64,000 nucleotides of DNA, from the NCBI RefSeq assembly GCF_014635305.1, contig NZ_BMCS01000001.1:620001-684000 (forward strand). Reading direction: 5' to 3'. A program made the position numbers and the translations under genes. Below are positions 25,767 to 33,744 of the stretch, piece by piece. Source of the stretch: Williamsia phyllosphaerae. GTDB lineage: Bacteria > Actinomycetota > Actinomycetes > Mycobacteriales > Mycobacteriaceae. Position 1 is the stretch's first letter. Every line of letters begins with the position of its first letter. Under the pieces are notes generated by a model. It ran no database searches. It saw nothing but the letters and a program-made list of their open reading frames with translations, and was not told the origin of the DNA.

Positions 25767-27038
25767 GTGGACGAACTCGACATCTGGCCTACGTTTGGAT
25801 TTCGCAAGAACCCCTACGGCACAGAAGAACTACGGCCCGATTCGGAGGGCGGCATTCTGCTGGTTGGTCGAGACTTGGAGGTCCGCAAGCTTCAGCGTCG
25901 CTGGTATTCGTCCTCCCAAATTGCGACGATAGAAGGCCCTGTGGGCGTGGGCAAAACGAGTCTGGCGGGAGTTGCGGCTTACCGTGCGATGCAGACACGT
26001 ATCGACCTGAAATCAGATTTAATAGTTCCACTAAACCGCACAATACAGTTTCAGCAAGACACCGATGAACTATCGAAGAAGATACTGTTCGAGATTAGTC
26101 AGTCCTTGTTGCGACACGAGACTACTTTGCGAAATTGCGACCATAATGTGCCCAGCCTCAACGACCTTCGCTCCTGGGTTAATAACCCCATCTTCAAGGG
26201 TGGGAGCGCAGGCGTCGGGCCGGTGTCGTTGGGAAAATCAACCCCCTCCGCCAACAGCAGCAGTGGATTTTCCGAATCCGGCTTCGAGGAGCATCTCACT
26301 TACGTTCTTCAAGAAACATTTCCAGCGGACAAGACCGGCTCTTTTGTTGGAATTATCGATAACTTAGAACTTCTTCGAACCGTGGGCGCCGCACGCGACT
26401 GTTTGGATGTTTTGCGAGACACTGTCTTCCGACTTCCAGGAATGCGGTGGGTTCTGGTTGGCGCAAGCGGCATTGTCAAAACCGCCGTGAGCGTACCGCG
26501 GCTATCTGGCAAAGTAGCCAGCCCAATTCAGCTCGAGCCCGTCGCAGATGATTCGATTGAGGCTCTTATTGAGAAGCGCCTCACCCTGTACAGCCAAGGC
26601 GGTCACCCTAGACCCCCTGTCACCCCAGCTGCCTTTCAGTATCTACATACGATCGCGGGCAAAAATTTGCGCGAAACGTTCAAGCATGCGCAGGACATTG
26701 CGCTTTGGTTGGCCGAGCGGGTCGAGGATGGAAAAGGAATTCCCGAGGACCCGGTAGAGACATGGATTCGCGAGCAGGCCGATTACGACATAATTGCGGC
26801 GCAAATGACCGTTGCCGCTCAAGAGGTTTTCGACCAACTGACTGCGAACGGCGGCTCTATGCCCGCAGCGCAGTTGGCCGAGGATCCCAAGACCTACGCG
26901 CAAAAAGTGCGGTATCGAGTTCGAATTCTCGAGAAGCTAAACCTGGTAGAAACAGTGGGAACGGAGGATGATTTACGTTTTAAGATTGTCCGGCTCACTG
27001 CCCTTGGTTGGTTTACCCACCACATCAGATCTTTGTGA
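25767..27038 (+). CDS. P-loop ATPase (AAA/STAND-like), candidate defence or accessory gene
   Basis: 423 aa if begun at GTG 25767 (VDELDIWPTFGF); ATG 25695 would add 24 basic residues and neither has a good ribosome site. A P-loop GPVGVGKTS sits near residue 60, after a GRDLEVRKLQRRW motif like that of Orc/Cdc6- and STAND-type ATPases; FVGIIDNLE is a Walker-B-like strand, and the C-terminal 100 residues form a probable winged helix (VFDQLTANGGSMPAAQLAED...). No transmembrane segment or nuclease motif was seen. Codon use is clearly more AT-rich than in the chromosome around it. It converges with the Abi-like gene 22 bp downstream. Such ATPases at the end of integrated elements are often phage-defence sensors, but this role is an inference. 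Confidence 0.65.
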   Translation: MDELDIWPTFGFRKNPYGTEELRPDSEGGILLVGRDLEVRKLQRRWYSSSQIATIEGPVGVGKTSLAGVAAYRAMQTRIDLKSDLIVPLNRTIQFQQDTDELSKKILFEISQSLLRHETTLRNCDHNVPSLNDLRSWVNNPIFKGGSAGVGPVSLGKSTPSANSSSGFSESGFEEHLTYVLQETFPADKTGSFVGIIDNLELLRTVGAARDCLDVLRDTVFRLPGMRWVLVGASGIVKTAVSVPRLSGKVASPIQLEPVADDSIEALIEKRLTLYSQGGHPRPPVTPAAFQYLHTIAGKNLRETFKHAQDIALWLAERVEDGKGIPEDPVETWIREQADYDIIAAQMTVAAQEVFDQLTANGGSMPAAQLAEDPKTYAQKVRYRVRILEKLNLVETVGTEDDLRFKIVRLTALGWFTHHIRSL

Positions 27039-27060
27039 CAAAGCTATCGATTGAATGGGC

Positions 27061-27891
27061 TCATACGCGAGGTCGCACCACCCAGCCCTCACGGTGCCAC
27101 TGCAAGATGGTGGCTGCGAGAGTTGTAACCGCACGGGCCTCCTGCTGCGATGGTCTTTGTTTATCGCCTGAACCGCCGTGTCGGTCGTGATTCGGCCAAA
27201 CTAGCTCAAGCATCCCAACCAGCGGGTCAACGTCATAGTTGCCATCTTTGCCCGGCAGAACGAATTCCCAGCTCAGGCCTTGGCGGCGGAGTTGACCCAC
27301 TACATGGCCAAGAGTGGGTTTGGTCTGCTGTGGAACCACGACAGGTATCAACAGGTCTTCGAGCGCCTTAATCGCGTGACCCCAGGCATCGGAGGGGTCG
27401 CCATTCCGCCCGAAGGCATTGGACCAAGCTTCTCGTAGTTCGATGCTGGCCTCGTCTGATTGCGACGACGCCGAAACGAAGGTCGCCTGGACCTGGTCTG
27501 ACACCGCAAGCTCCAGCGATAGCCCGTCGTCCGCGACCGTCCAGATCGACCCTCCTGCTGCCAGCACCCTCGACAACGATTGCGCTCGACTTTTGCTCGC
27601 CCACACTTGAAGCGCACCGTCTACGAGATCGAGAAAATCGTCATCCGACTTGGCGGCGAAGCGTAAGAGGCTGCGCATCAGATCGACCCCTCCGACGCCA
27701 GGCTCAATTCTGGCTCGGAGGAGGACAGCAAGCTCACGCAACCTGCCCTCGTCCATCCCCTGCGTACTTCGGTAACCAGCCAGCCCCTCGAACCAATATT
27801 GAAGGCCGTGCGCAAGATGCGCAGGCACACCTTCGTAAGGACCGTCCGGGTCAGATTTGCCCCGCCTCTGTGACAACCGTTGCCCTGCCAT
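27061..27891 (-). CDS. Abortive-infection-like protein of unknown activity
   Basis: 276 aa from ATG 27891, without a clear ribosome site. The C-terminal half has a pattern seen in abortive-infection-type C-terminal domains: DAWGHAIKALEDLLIPVV, LGHVVGQLR, a Trp-containing strand, then WPNHDRHGGSGDK and a final helix ARAVTTLAATILQWH. The N-terminal half (AHGLQYWFEGLAGY, LLRARIEPGVG, LLRFAAKSDDDFLDLVD) is common in mobile-element proteins of actinobacteria. I infer a possible role in phage exclusion, perhaps with the convergent ATPase. No catalytic residues can be assigned; it is not a firmly named family. Confidence 0.55.
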   Translation of the reverse strand: MAGQRLSQRRGKSDPDGPYEGVPAHLAHGLQYWFEGLAGYRSTQGMDEGRLRELAVLLRARIEPGVGGVDLMRSLLRFAAKSDDDFLDLVDGALQVWASKSRAQSLSRVLAAGGSIWTVADDGLSLELAVSDQVQATFVSASSQSDEASIELREAWSNAFGRNGDPSDAWGHAIKALEDLLIPVVVPQQTKPTLGHVVGQLRRQGLSWEFVLPGKDGNYDVDPLVGMLELVWPNHDRHGGSGDKQRPSQQEARAVTTLAATILQWHREGWVVRPRV

Positions 27892-27926
27892 GCCACAAGC
27901 GTAAGTCCGCGGTCCTGCTTCTTACG

Positions 27927-29393
27927 CTAACCGTGGATACGCGCCACGTTCTCCCCGGTCGGCTGGCCCATCGCGCCAAGCGCGGACATGGCGTCGGTGT
28001 GGTCGTCCTCGAACAGGTGCGCGTAGATGGTCAGAGTGGTGGTGACCTTGGCGTGGCCCATGAATCGGGCTATCTCCAACGGCGGGATACCTGCCGCCAC
28101 ACAGAGACTCGCGTAGGTATGCCGCAGCGCGTGAAACTTGAGGCCCGGTGGCAGCGTGACGCCCGAGCCGGCGACTGCGGGTGCCCGCAGCACCGCTGAC
28201 CGGTACACCGCCTTATAAAACGTCTGGTGTCGGAGTAGCGCGTTCCAGTCCAGGTCGAGCCGTAGTTCTGCCTCCTCCACGGTCTGCTCCGCGAGGACGT
28301 CGGCCTGGCGTCGCGCTACCGCTTTGAGAGGGCGACTGTCTGCGGCTCTCACCCCGGTGGGCTTGTGCGCGGTCAGCCGCACTGCCGGAAACAGGGGCGC
28401 GTTGGGCTCGTCAGCGCGCGGGTGGATCGTCAGGTACTCACGCATCAGGTCCACGGTGGCGGGCGGCAGCGGCACCCGTCGACGGCTCCCCCGCGTCTTG
28501 GGGCTGTCGTAGGTCAGCCCACCGCCACCATCCGCCATCACGGTGCGCTCCACCCGCAGGGTCCCGGGCTCTGGGCGGGCGTTGGGGTTGAGCGCAGGGG
28601 CGGGCAGGTCAACGTCGCCCACCTGTAGACCGGCCAGCTCTGCCGCCCGTAAGCCCGACCACGCCGCTAGATGCACGTAGACGTTGAACGGCCAGGGTGT
28701 AGCCGCCACCAACGCCGACACCTGCGCCGCCGTGAGGAACATGTCGGGGTCGTCCACAACGCCGGGTGTGCCGCTCTCGGCGGTCCGCTCGCTGGGGAGC
28801 TTCACGTAGTCAGCAGGGTTGTCGCGCAGTAGGCCGTCCACCACGGCCTGCGCCAGCACCATCCGCACCACGAAGTAGGCGTGCCGAACCGTGCTGGGCG
28901 ACTTACCCGCTGCCACCATCGCGCCGACCCACTCGCTGATGCGCTGCCGCGTGATGCTGCCGACCGAGACCCCGCCGAACGTCGCGATGATCGACAGGTG
29001 CGCGGTGCTGTTGCCGTTGGCGTCCTTGCGGGCGCGCTTCTTCGGCTCCAGCAGGTTGCCGTACTCGGCGCGCGTACGGGCCTTCAGGTCGGTCCGGCTG
29101 GCCAACCATGCGTCGGCCGCATGCGCGAACAGCTGATCCCGCGGAACCACCACACCGCCCGGCAAATGCTGCTCGGCGTTCAGCTGATCGCAATACGCCT
29201 CGGCTGCGGCGCGATCCCGAAACGACTTCTGCCGGGTGCGCTGCAACCGACGGCCTGCCGGGTGCGCCGGGTCGTACGGAAGCGGTAGGCCGCGTTCGTC
29301 TCGTACGTCCTCGCGCCACCGGACCTCGTAGTGGGTGACGCCCCGACCGTTGCGGTGCTGCTGTGTCGTAGTGCGCGTACGAATGTGGGCCAT
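27927..29393 (-). CDS. int: Tyrosine-type site-specific integrase
   Basis: 488 aa. N-terminal arm-binding and core-binding domains (VTHYEVRWRE, LKARTRAEYGNLL) precede the catalytic domain with Arg in WSGLRAAELAGL, Lys in SPKTRGSRRRVPL, HALRHTYAS (His-x-x-Arg), MGHAKVTTT and the nucleophile Tyr in TIYAHLF. All catalytic positions are present, so it should be active. An insertion of about 60 residues before the HALRH motif makes it longer than most actinophage integrases. It presumably recombines the 44-bp cores in tRNA-Gly. Its ATG overlaps the stop of the serine recombinase (TGATG), so the two recombinases are co-translated. Unusually for a tRNA-site integrase, it lies more than 2 kb from attL with cargo between. 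Confidence 0.95.
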   Translation of the reverse strand: MAHIRTRTTTQQHRNGRGVTHYEVRWREDVRDERGLPLPYDPAHPAGRRLQRTRQKSFRDRAAAEAYCDQLNAEQHLPGGVVVPRDQLFAHAADAWLASRTDLKARTRAEYGNLLEPKKRARKDANGNSTAHLSIIATFGGVSVGSITRQRISEWVGAMVAAGKSPSTVRHAYFVVRMVLAQAVVDGLLRDNPADYVKLPSERTAESGTPGVVDDPDMFLTAAQVSALVAATPWPFNVYVHLAAWSGLRAAELAGLQVGDVDLPAPALNPNARPEPGTLRVERTVMADGGGGLTYDSPKTRGSRRRVPLPPATVDLMREYLTIHPRADEPNAPLFPAVRLTAHKPTGVRAADSRPLKAVARRQADVLAEQTVEEAELRLDLDWNALLRHQTFYKAVYRSAVLRAPAVAGSGVTLPPGLKFHALRHTYASLCVAAGIPPLEIARFMGHAKVTTTLTIYAHLFEDDHTDAMSALGAMGQPTGENVARIHG

Positions 29394-30049
29394 CAGGCTG
29401 CCGCCTTGGCTAATTCGATGGACTTGCAGATTCGGCGCACCGTGGACGCCTGCCAGGTGGGCCTCCCAGCTGGGCTGAGTTCGCCGGCCTCGGCGAGCGC
29501 GGCGGCAACGGCGGCGTAGCTCAACCCCTGCTCTCGCAGCTCGACTATCTGCCGGGCCACGGCGGTGGTGACCATGCGTGGTCGGCCAAGCTTCACCCCT
29601 CGGGCCTTTGCAGCTGCTGCTGCCGCTCGGGTGCGCTCACGAATCAGCTCGCGCTCGAACTCGGCGAACACAGCCATCGTCCCGGCCAGTGCGCGGCCTG
29701 CTGGTGTGGTGAGGTCCACCCCCAGGTCCAGGACGACAAGCGCCCACCCCTGCGAACGGGCCATATCCAGGATCTCCACCGCGTGCAGCAGTGACCGGCT
29801 GATGCGGTCCATCTTGGCGACAACGAGGCCGTCTGCGAGGCCTGCGGCCAACTGCCCAAGTGCATCCCGCAGGCCGGGATTCACTTGCTTGCCACTCAGT
29901 CCCTCGTCACGCAGTATCGTCAGCTCCCATCCGCGCCGCTCCGCTTCTGCCCTGAGCGCGGCCTCCTGGGCCTCGATGCCGAGACCACTGCGGGCCTGCT
30001 CGTCGGTGCTCACCCGGACGTAACCAAGGAGATGCTGCCGGTCGCTCAT
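29393..30049 (-). CDS. Small serine recombinase (resolvase/invertase family)
   Basis: 218 aa. The catalytic Ser14 lies in YVRVSTDEQ, followed by GIEAQEAALRAEAERRGW, KMDRISRSLL (Arg-bearing active-site helix), ERELIRERTRAAAAAAKARG as the dimer helix, and a C-terminal helix-turn-helix (GLSYAAVAAALAEAG). This is the resolvase/DNA-invertase size class, not a large serine integrase. It overlaps both its neighbours (TGATG at each junction), so it is expressed with the integrase. It may resolve element multimers, invert a segment or modulate integration; no res or inversion sites were identified. Confidence 0.93.
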   Translation of the reverse strand: MSDRQHLLGYVRVSTDEQARSGLGIEAQEAALRAEAERRGWELTILRDEGLSGKQVNPGLRDALGQLAAGLADGLVVAKMDRISRSLLHAVEILDMARSQGWALVVLDLGVDLTTPAGRALAGTMAVFAEFERELIRERTRAAAAAAKARGVKLGRPRMVTTAVARQIVELREQGLSYAAVAAALAEAGELSPAGRPTWQASTVRRICKSIELAKAAA

Positions 30050-30273
30050 CAGATGCTCCAGATGGTCATGCCCAAGAACGGGCTCACATCCACGATGCGC
30101 AGGCCCAGCAGGTAGTCGGCCGCAATGTTCGGGCCAGCGATGGTCCGCACCGTGTCACTGCTGCTGCCCACCGGGGCGAGCACGTCCAGCTCCTCGCAGC
30201 AGATGCCGTCGCCGAACGTCACCGTCCACACTTCGTAACCTGCTGGCACCGTGCCACCGTTGAACTCGGTCAT
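30049..30273 (-). CDS. 74-aa protein at the head of the recombinase operon
   Basis: 74 aa with a good AAGGGAG ribosome site before ATG 30273. Its stop overlaps the serine-recombinase start (TGATG). The protein is acidic and hydrophobic (VWTVTFGDGICCEELDVLAP) and has no recognised domain; it lacks the basic HTH of known excisionases. Coupling to the recombinases suggests a regulatory or accessory role. Function unknown. Confidence 0.6.
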   Translation of the reverse strand: MTEFNGGTVPAGYEVWTVTFGDGICCEELDVLAPVGSSSDTVRTIAGPNIAADYLLGLRIVDVSPFLGMTIWSI

Positions 30274-30293
30274 GTTGTCTCCCTTGGGTTTGG

Positions 30294-30352
30294 GGCGTAA
30301 TGCAACGCCTACGCCTTACGCCACAGTACGTGGGTGTGATGCAGGTCATCAC
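30294..30352. promoter_or_regulatory. Two inverted repeats upstream of the recombinase operon
   Basis: GGCGTAA (30294-30300) pairs with TTACGCC (30316-30322), and GTGATG (30336-30341) pairs with CATCAC (30347-30352). They lie 21-79 bp upstream of the 74-aa gene, where operators would control recombinase expression. The rest of the gap to 30477 holds no convincing gene. Confidence 0.4.
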
Positions 30353-30477
30353 TTCACACCCGTTGTCTTACTTGATGATTCGAATGCGCCTCACATCGGA
30401 TATGCCGTTGACGCGGGGCTGCTGGCCTACTGGTGCGGGTGGCGTGGTGCTGGGCCGGGTGCAATGCCACCAGAGGC

Positions 30478-31170
30478 CTACGAACGCCACCTGCGGTGAG
30501 CCTTGCGTGCCGGTTGTGGGCTGGCGTGGTGCAGCTGGTCCAGCGCGTCTTCCATTGTTTGCAGGCCCACGGGCGCAGATGCGTAAGGCGTCGGCACCGG
30601 TGACGAGACCGCCGTGTGTCCCGCCGCGTCTTCGTCCTCAACGACCTCAGCGTCAATCAGGCCCAGCTCGTCGGTCAGCCACTGCGGCGTGGTGGAGGGG
30701 TCATTATCCCCTCGGCGTGCTCGGGACTCGGCACGACTACCACCCATCATGTCGCCTAGTAGGGCTTCGTATCCCGGCGTCAGCCCGACCTCCACCGAAA
30801 GCGCCCTCTGCTCGGTAATTCCTATGCGGCTGAGCGCATCCCGGATCGCCTGCAACTTGACCGCTGCTGGCACACCGGGATCATCCACGGCGATCTTAAG
30901 TAGCTCGCGGGCGAGCTTGTCACCGGCCATCTCCAACCGGACGCGCGCCTTAGCTTTGACCTGGGGAGCCTCCCCCCCGTGCGTGGCGCACACCACCGCA
31001 CCTGTCACCCGCTGCTTGCGGCATGGCGTCCCGTCGCTCCTCCGCGCGGTGCATATCTTCTCGGGGTCGGGCGTCCGGCCGTCGCCCCACTGCACAACCC
31101 GTTTCGATGGGTCTGGCGATTCGATCCCCGAAGTTGTTGAACCTGTTGTGTTCGAATCATTCTCATTCAT
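30478..31170 (-). CDS. Phage-type zinc-motif protein (possible small terminase-like)
   Basis: 230 aa from ATG 31170. Near residue 40 there is a compact Cys/His motif, CTARRSDGTPC...VCATHGGEAPQV, followed by a helical segment (ARELLKIAVDDPGVPAAVKLQAIRDAL). This C-x10-C...C-x2-H-GG arrangement recurs in actinophage proteins lying near terminase genes and in small DNA-binding phage proteins. The C-terminal 90 residues are acidic and probably disordered. A DNA-packaging or DNA-binding role is likely; small terminase is only a suggestion. The upstream region is the repeat array. Confidence 0.6.
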   Translation of the reverse strand: MNENDSNTTGSTTSGIESPDPSKRVVQWGDGRTPDPEKICTARRSDGTPCRKQRVTGAVVCATHGGEAPQVKAKARVRLEMAGDKLARELLKIAVDDPGVPAAVKLQAIRDALSRIGITEQRALSVEVGLTPGYEALLGDMMGGSRAESRARRGDNDPSTTPQWLTDELGLIDAEVVEDEDAAGHTAVSSPVPTPYASAPVGLQTMEDALDQLHHASPQPARKAHRRWRS

Positions 31171-31198
31171 CTTGCTCTCCTGGTTGGAACTTCCTAGT

Positions 31199-31394
31199 GG
31201 GCAACATGCCCCAAACCAACATGCCCCTAAGGGTGTGGTGGGTGGGGCATGTTGCCCCCCACCCACACCCTGTGCGCCCGGCTGCGGCAACTCGCCCCAA
31301 CGGCGGGGCATGTTGCCTAGCCCTGCTACCTGCGTGCTTGCACGTTCGATGGGCAACTCGCCCCAACATGCCCCATAGCCGGGGCATGTTGCCC
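31199..31394. repeat. Array of eight GGGCAACATGCCCC-type repeats (candidate origin iterons)
   Basis: Eight full or near-full copies of the 14-bp motif GGGCAACATGCCCC or its complement occur in 196 bp: 31199-31212, 31216-31227, 31244-31257, 31285-31298, 31305-31317, 31351-31364, 31363-31374 and 31381-31394. Two copies read CAACTCG in place of CAACATG. Orientation alternates and the last two form a large inverted repeat. The array ends 8 bp from the stop codon of the prim-pol replication gene. Position and structure fit a replication origin recognised by an element-encoded initiator; a multi-site repressor operator is the alternative. Confidence 0.75.
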
Positions 31395-31401
31395 ACCGCG
31401 A

Positions 31402-33558
31402 TCACGCGTCGTCCTTGTCCACCGCGAACGTGAGCCGCGCAGCCGAGAGCACTTCGCGCGTCACGTCTCGCGTGCCCTCCCGCCGCTTAGCCGACTTAGC
31501 GGTGATCAGGCCATCTGCCCGCAGCCGATCTATGGCGGACTTCGCAGTGGTCTTGTTCCCGCCGACTGCTTTTGCGAGCTGTGACTCAGTCAGCGTCCCT
31601 GGTCTGGCTCGCAGTGTTGAAAGGATTCGGTGGTCGATGGAGTCCGCCGCCCGCCCCTCCTCGCCGGTGAGGTCGTATCGTTCGATAGACCACGAGACGG
31701 GCGAGGAGGCTCCGGCCTCTAGCGCGGCGATGGTCGGCAGGTGCCAGTTCAGGTCCCACCGGCCACCACCCCACTGCCGGGACCCGAACTCCACCGCAAG
31801 GTTGTACGTGCCAGCATCCAGATCGGGCGGGCGTCTGTGCCGCTGCAGAACCCAGCTGTCGGCCCACTGGCCCATACCCGTTTGCGAGATGCTGTCGAGG
31901 TCGAGAGCGGACCCGCCCGTCTTCTTGAAGTGATCGGCAATCATCAGCGCCGCCTGCCCGTGCAGCTCGTTGGTGAACTGAGCGAGCATGCGTCCGCGGT
32001 CGTACAAGTTGCCTGCCTCAATCCCGGCTGGGTGAAACGCGTACAGCGGGTCGAGAATGACCAACGAGGGCTGCAACACGTCGAGGTGTCGGCGTAGTGC
32101 ATCGGTGAACTCATCCTCGTCAAGACCACCGACGTCGAACACCGCGTGGAGCGGTAGGTCTCCGAGAGAGTCGATCTCGTACCCAGCCGCGATGGACTGC
32201 AACCGACGCTGGAACGGGGCCTGCCCGCCCTCGGCGGCGTAGTAAAGCACCGGCCCCGCCGACTCCACCTGGAACTCGCCGAACAACGGCAGGCCGCTAC
32301 TGACGGCCAGAGCGATCGCCATCAGGTTGTAGGACTTTAGAGTCTTCTTCTCGCCGCCCACAGGACCGAATGAGTTCGCCGGCCACACACCGTGGATCAG
32401 CCATTCCATGGGAGGGACAGGTCGTGCCAACACCGCCGCGCTGATCGCCGTGAACCGGACTCTGGGTGAATCGCTTCCATTACCCGGCACCACACCGAGT
32501 GGGCTCACTAGTTTGCCTAGCCACGAGCCCGCCCGAACCGACCCGTCAGCGTTGAACACGTCGCCGGTGTAAAAGTCCATCAGCCGGTAGTTGGGTTCGC
32601 CCACCACCGCACCAAGCGCACCGTCGAGTGCACGTCGGCACTCATCACGGGCGACGTCCTCCCCCTCGCGGGAGCTAGAGACAGCACGGACATACTCGGC
32701 CTCCACTACGGCCAGGCCGTCGCGCACACCACGAGCACCTGTAGATCCGAGCCGAACCATGCTCATCACGGCGTCGCGCATCGCGTCGTAACGGCCAGCC
32801 CCGGACCGGATGGCGGACCGAACCTTCTTCACCTGTGACTGCACCGCGGGCGAAATCTCCCCCGGCCGGAAGCTGGCCAGTAGAGATTTCGCCGCGTCAG
32901 GAGACCCTTTCGTGAGCAGACCTGCGTCATGCGCGAGACCATCCAGCCATGCCTCGGGGAGCATCGGCAGCTCCGCTGGGGGCGGCAACTGGCCGCCGTC
33001 GCGCCCGTCAGGTGTCCTCGCCCGAACTAGCCCGGAATCGTGGACGCTGGGAGGTGCGACCGAGTAACGAAGGTGGCGTTGTAGCGTCTCCACCCCGGGA
33101 CCGAGGACGCCCCGACCGGTCCAGCCAGCGGGCACCCGGAAAAACAGCTTGCGACTTCCGTCAGACCGAGCCGTCACCGACCATGTTCCGGGCAGCGGAC
33201 CCCACAGCCGTTCGTGTTCGGCGAGCGTCGCTGCGCCTTGCTTCCCGTCGTAGCAGTCCACGTCGATCCCGATCACCCCGACAGGCATACGCACAGCCAG
33301 GTTCAGCCCGTGCTCGTTCGCGGCCCACAAATCGGCCCACTCGCGAAACGTGTCTTCATCAGTGACGTCGACACCTTCGTGCCCGTGGTGACCGCTGACT
33401 AACGGCTTCTTGCCCTTTTCGCCACCGAGCGGCAACGGATGCCACCCCAGCTCGACAAGGGTCTTAGCGCTCTCTACGAACTCGTCTGGATGTATTCGCC
33501 TGTAGCGCTTCAGTTCTGGCACTGGTATCGGTCTGCGGTCAGGTCTGCCATTGCTCAT
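31402..33558 (-). CDS. Prim-pol / RepA-like ATPase replication protein
   Basis: 718 aa. Residues about 25-200 are a bifunctional primase-polymerase domain: LGWHPLPLGGEKGKKPL, the catalytic DVD (99-101) in IGIDVDCYDGK, WSVTARSDGSRKLFFRVP and RYSVAPPSVH. Residues about 370-600 are a RepA/AAA_25-type ATPase: GPVGGEKKTLKS near 400 as an atypical Walker A (no GKS/T triplet), YYAAEGG, and LVILDPLYAF near 500 as Walker B. The C-terminal 90 residues are a winged helix (LTESQLAKAVGGNKTTAKSA). The whole is a primase-helicase as in satellites and small prophages, and would start element replication at the adjacent repeat array. Its start may overlap a 30-aa ORF. Confidence 0.88.
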   Translation of the reverse strand: MSNGRPDRRPIPVPELKRYRRIHPDEFVESAKTLVELGWHPLPLGGEKGKKPLVSGHHGHEGVDVTDEDTFREWADLWAANEHGLNLAVRMPVGVIGIDVDCYDGKQGAATLAEHERLWGPLPGTWSVTARSDGSRKLFFRVPAGWTGRGVLGPGVETLQRHLRYSVAPPSVHDSGLVRARTPDGRDGGQLPPPAELPMLPEAWLDGLAHDAGLLTKGSPDAAKSLLASFRPGEISPAVQSQVKKVRSAIRSGAGRYDAMRDAVMSMVRLGSTGARGVRDGLAVVEAEYVRAVSSSREGEDVARDECRRALDGALGAVVGEPNYRLMDFYTGDVFNADGSVRAGSWLGKLVSPLGVVPGNGSDSPRVRFTAISAAVLARPVPPMEWLIHGVWPANSFGPVGGEKKTLKSYNLMAIALAVSSGLPLFGEFQVESAGPVLYYAAEGGQAPFQRRLQSIAAGYEIDSLGDLPLHAVFDVGGLDEDEFTDALRRHLDVLQPSLVILDPLYAFHPAGIEAGNLYDRGRMLAQFTNELHGQAALMIADHFKKTGGSALDLDSISQTGMGQWADSWVLQRHRRPPDLDAGTYNLAVEFGSRQWGGGRWDLNWHLPTIAALEAGASSPVSWSIERYDLTGEEGRAADSIDHRILSTLRARPGTLTESQLAKAVGGNKTTAKSAIDRLRADGLITAKSAKRREGTRDVTREVLSAARLTFAVDKDDA

Positions 33559-33647
33559 GTGGTTCCTATGGTCGAGGATCGCTCGCGAGACGCCGACCCG
33601 CTGCCCAACACCGGGGCGGCGTCTTTGTTGGATGATTGGCGCGCCAT
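33555..33647 (-). CDS. Possible 30-aa leader ORF before the prim-pol gene
   Basis: A 30-codon ORF begins at ATG 33647, with GGAG about 12 bases upstream, and its stop overlaps the prim-pol start (ATGA), the same coupling used by neighbouring genes. It has a polar Ser-rich composition and no recognised family. The rest of 33648-33744 shows nothing clear. Confidence 0.3.
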   Translation of the reverse strand: MARQSSNKDAAPVLGSGSASRERSSTIGTT

Positions 33648-33744
33648 ACGCCAGAACGACTCCCCGTGTCTCCCTAGGGCCTTGACCTACCGAGGCCCAC
33701 GTATACGGGTCATCTTGGTGGACGTAAGGCGGTCGGCAGCGACG

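Noticed and set aside
30251..30818. Small + strand ORFs in the gap before the zinc-motif gene
   Set aside because: They overlap the recombinase-operon control region and the antisense of a supported gene and have no ribosome site or recognisable sequence.
31199..31394. CRISPR array
   Set aside because: Repeats are 12-14 bp, near-palindromic, in both orientations and irregularly spaced, with no uniform spacers and no cas genes.
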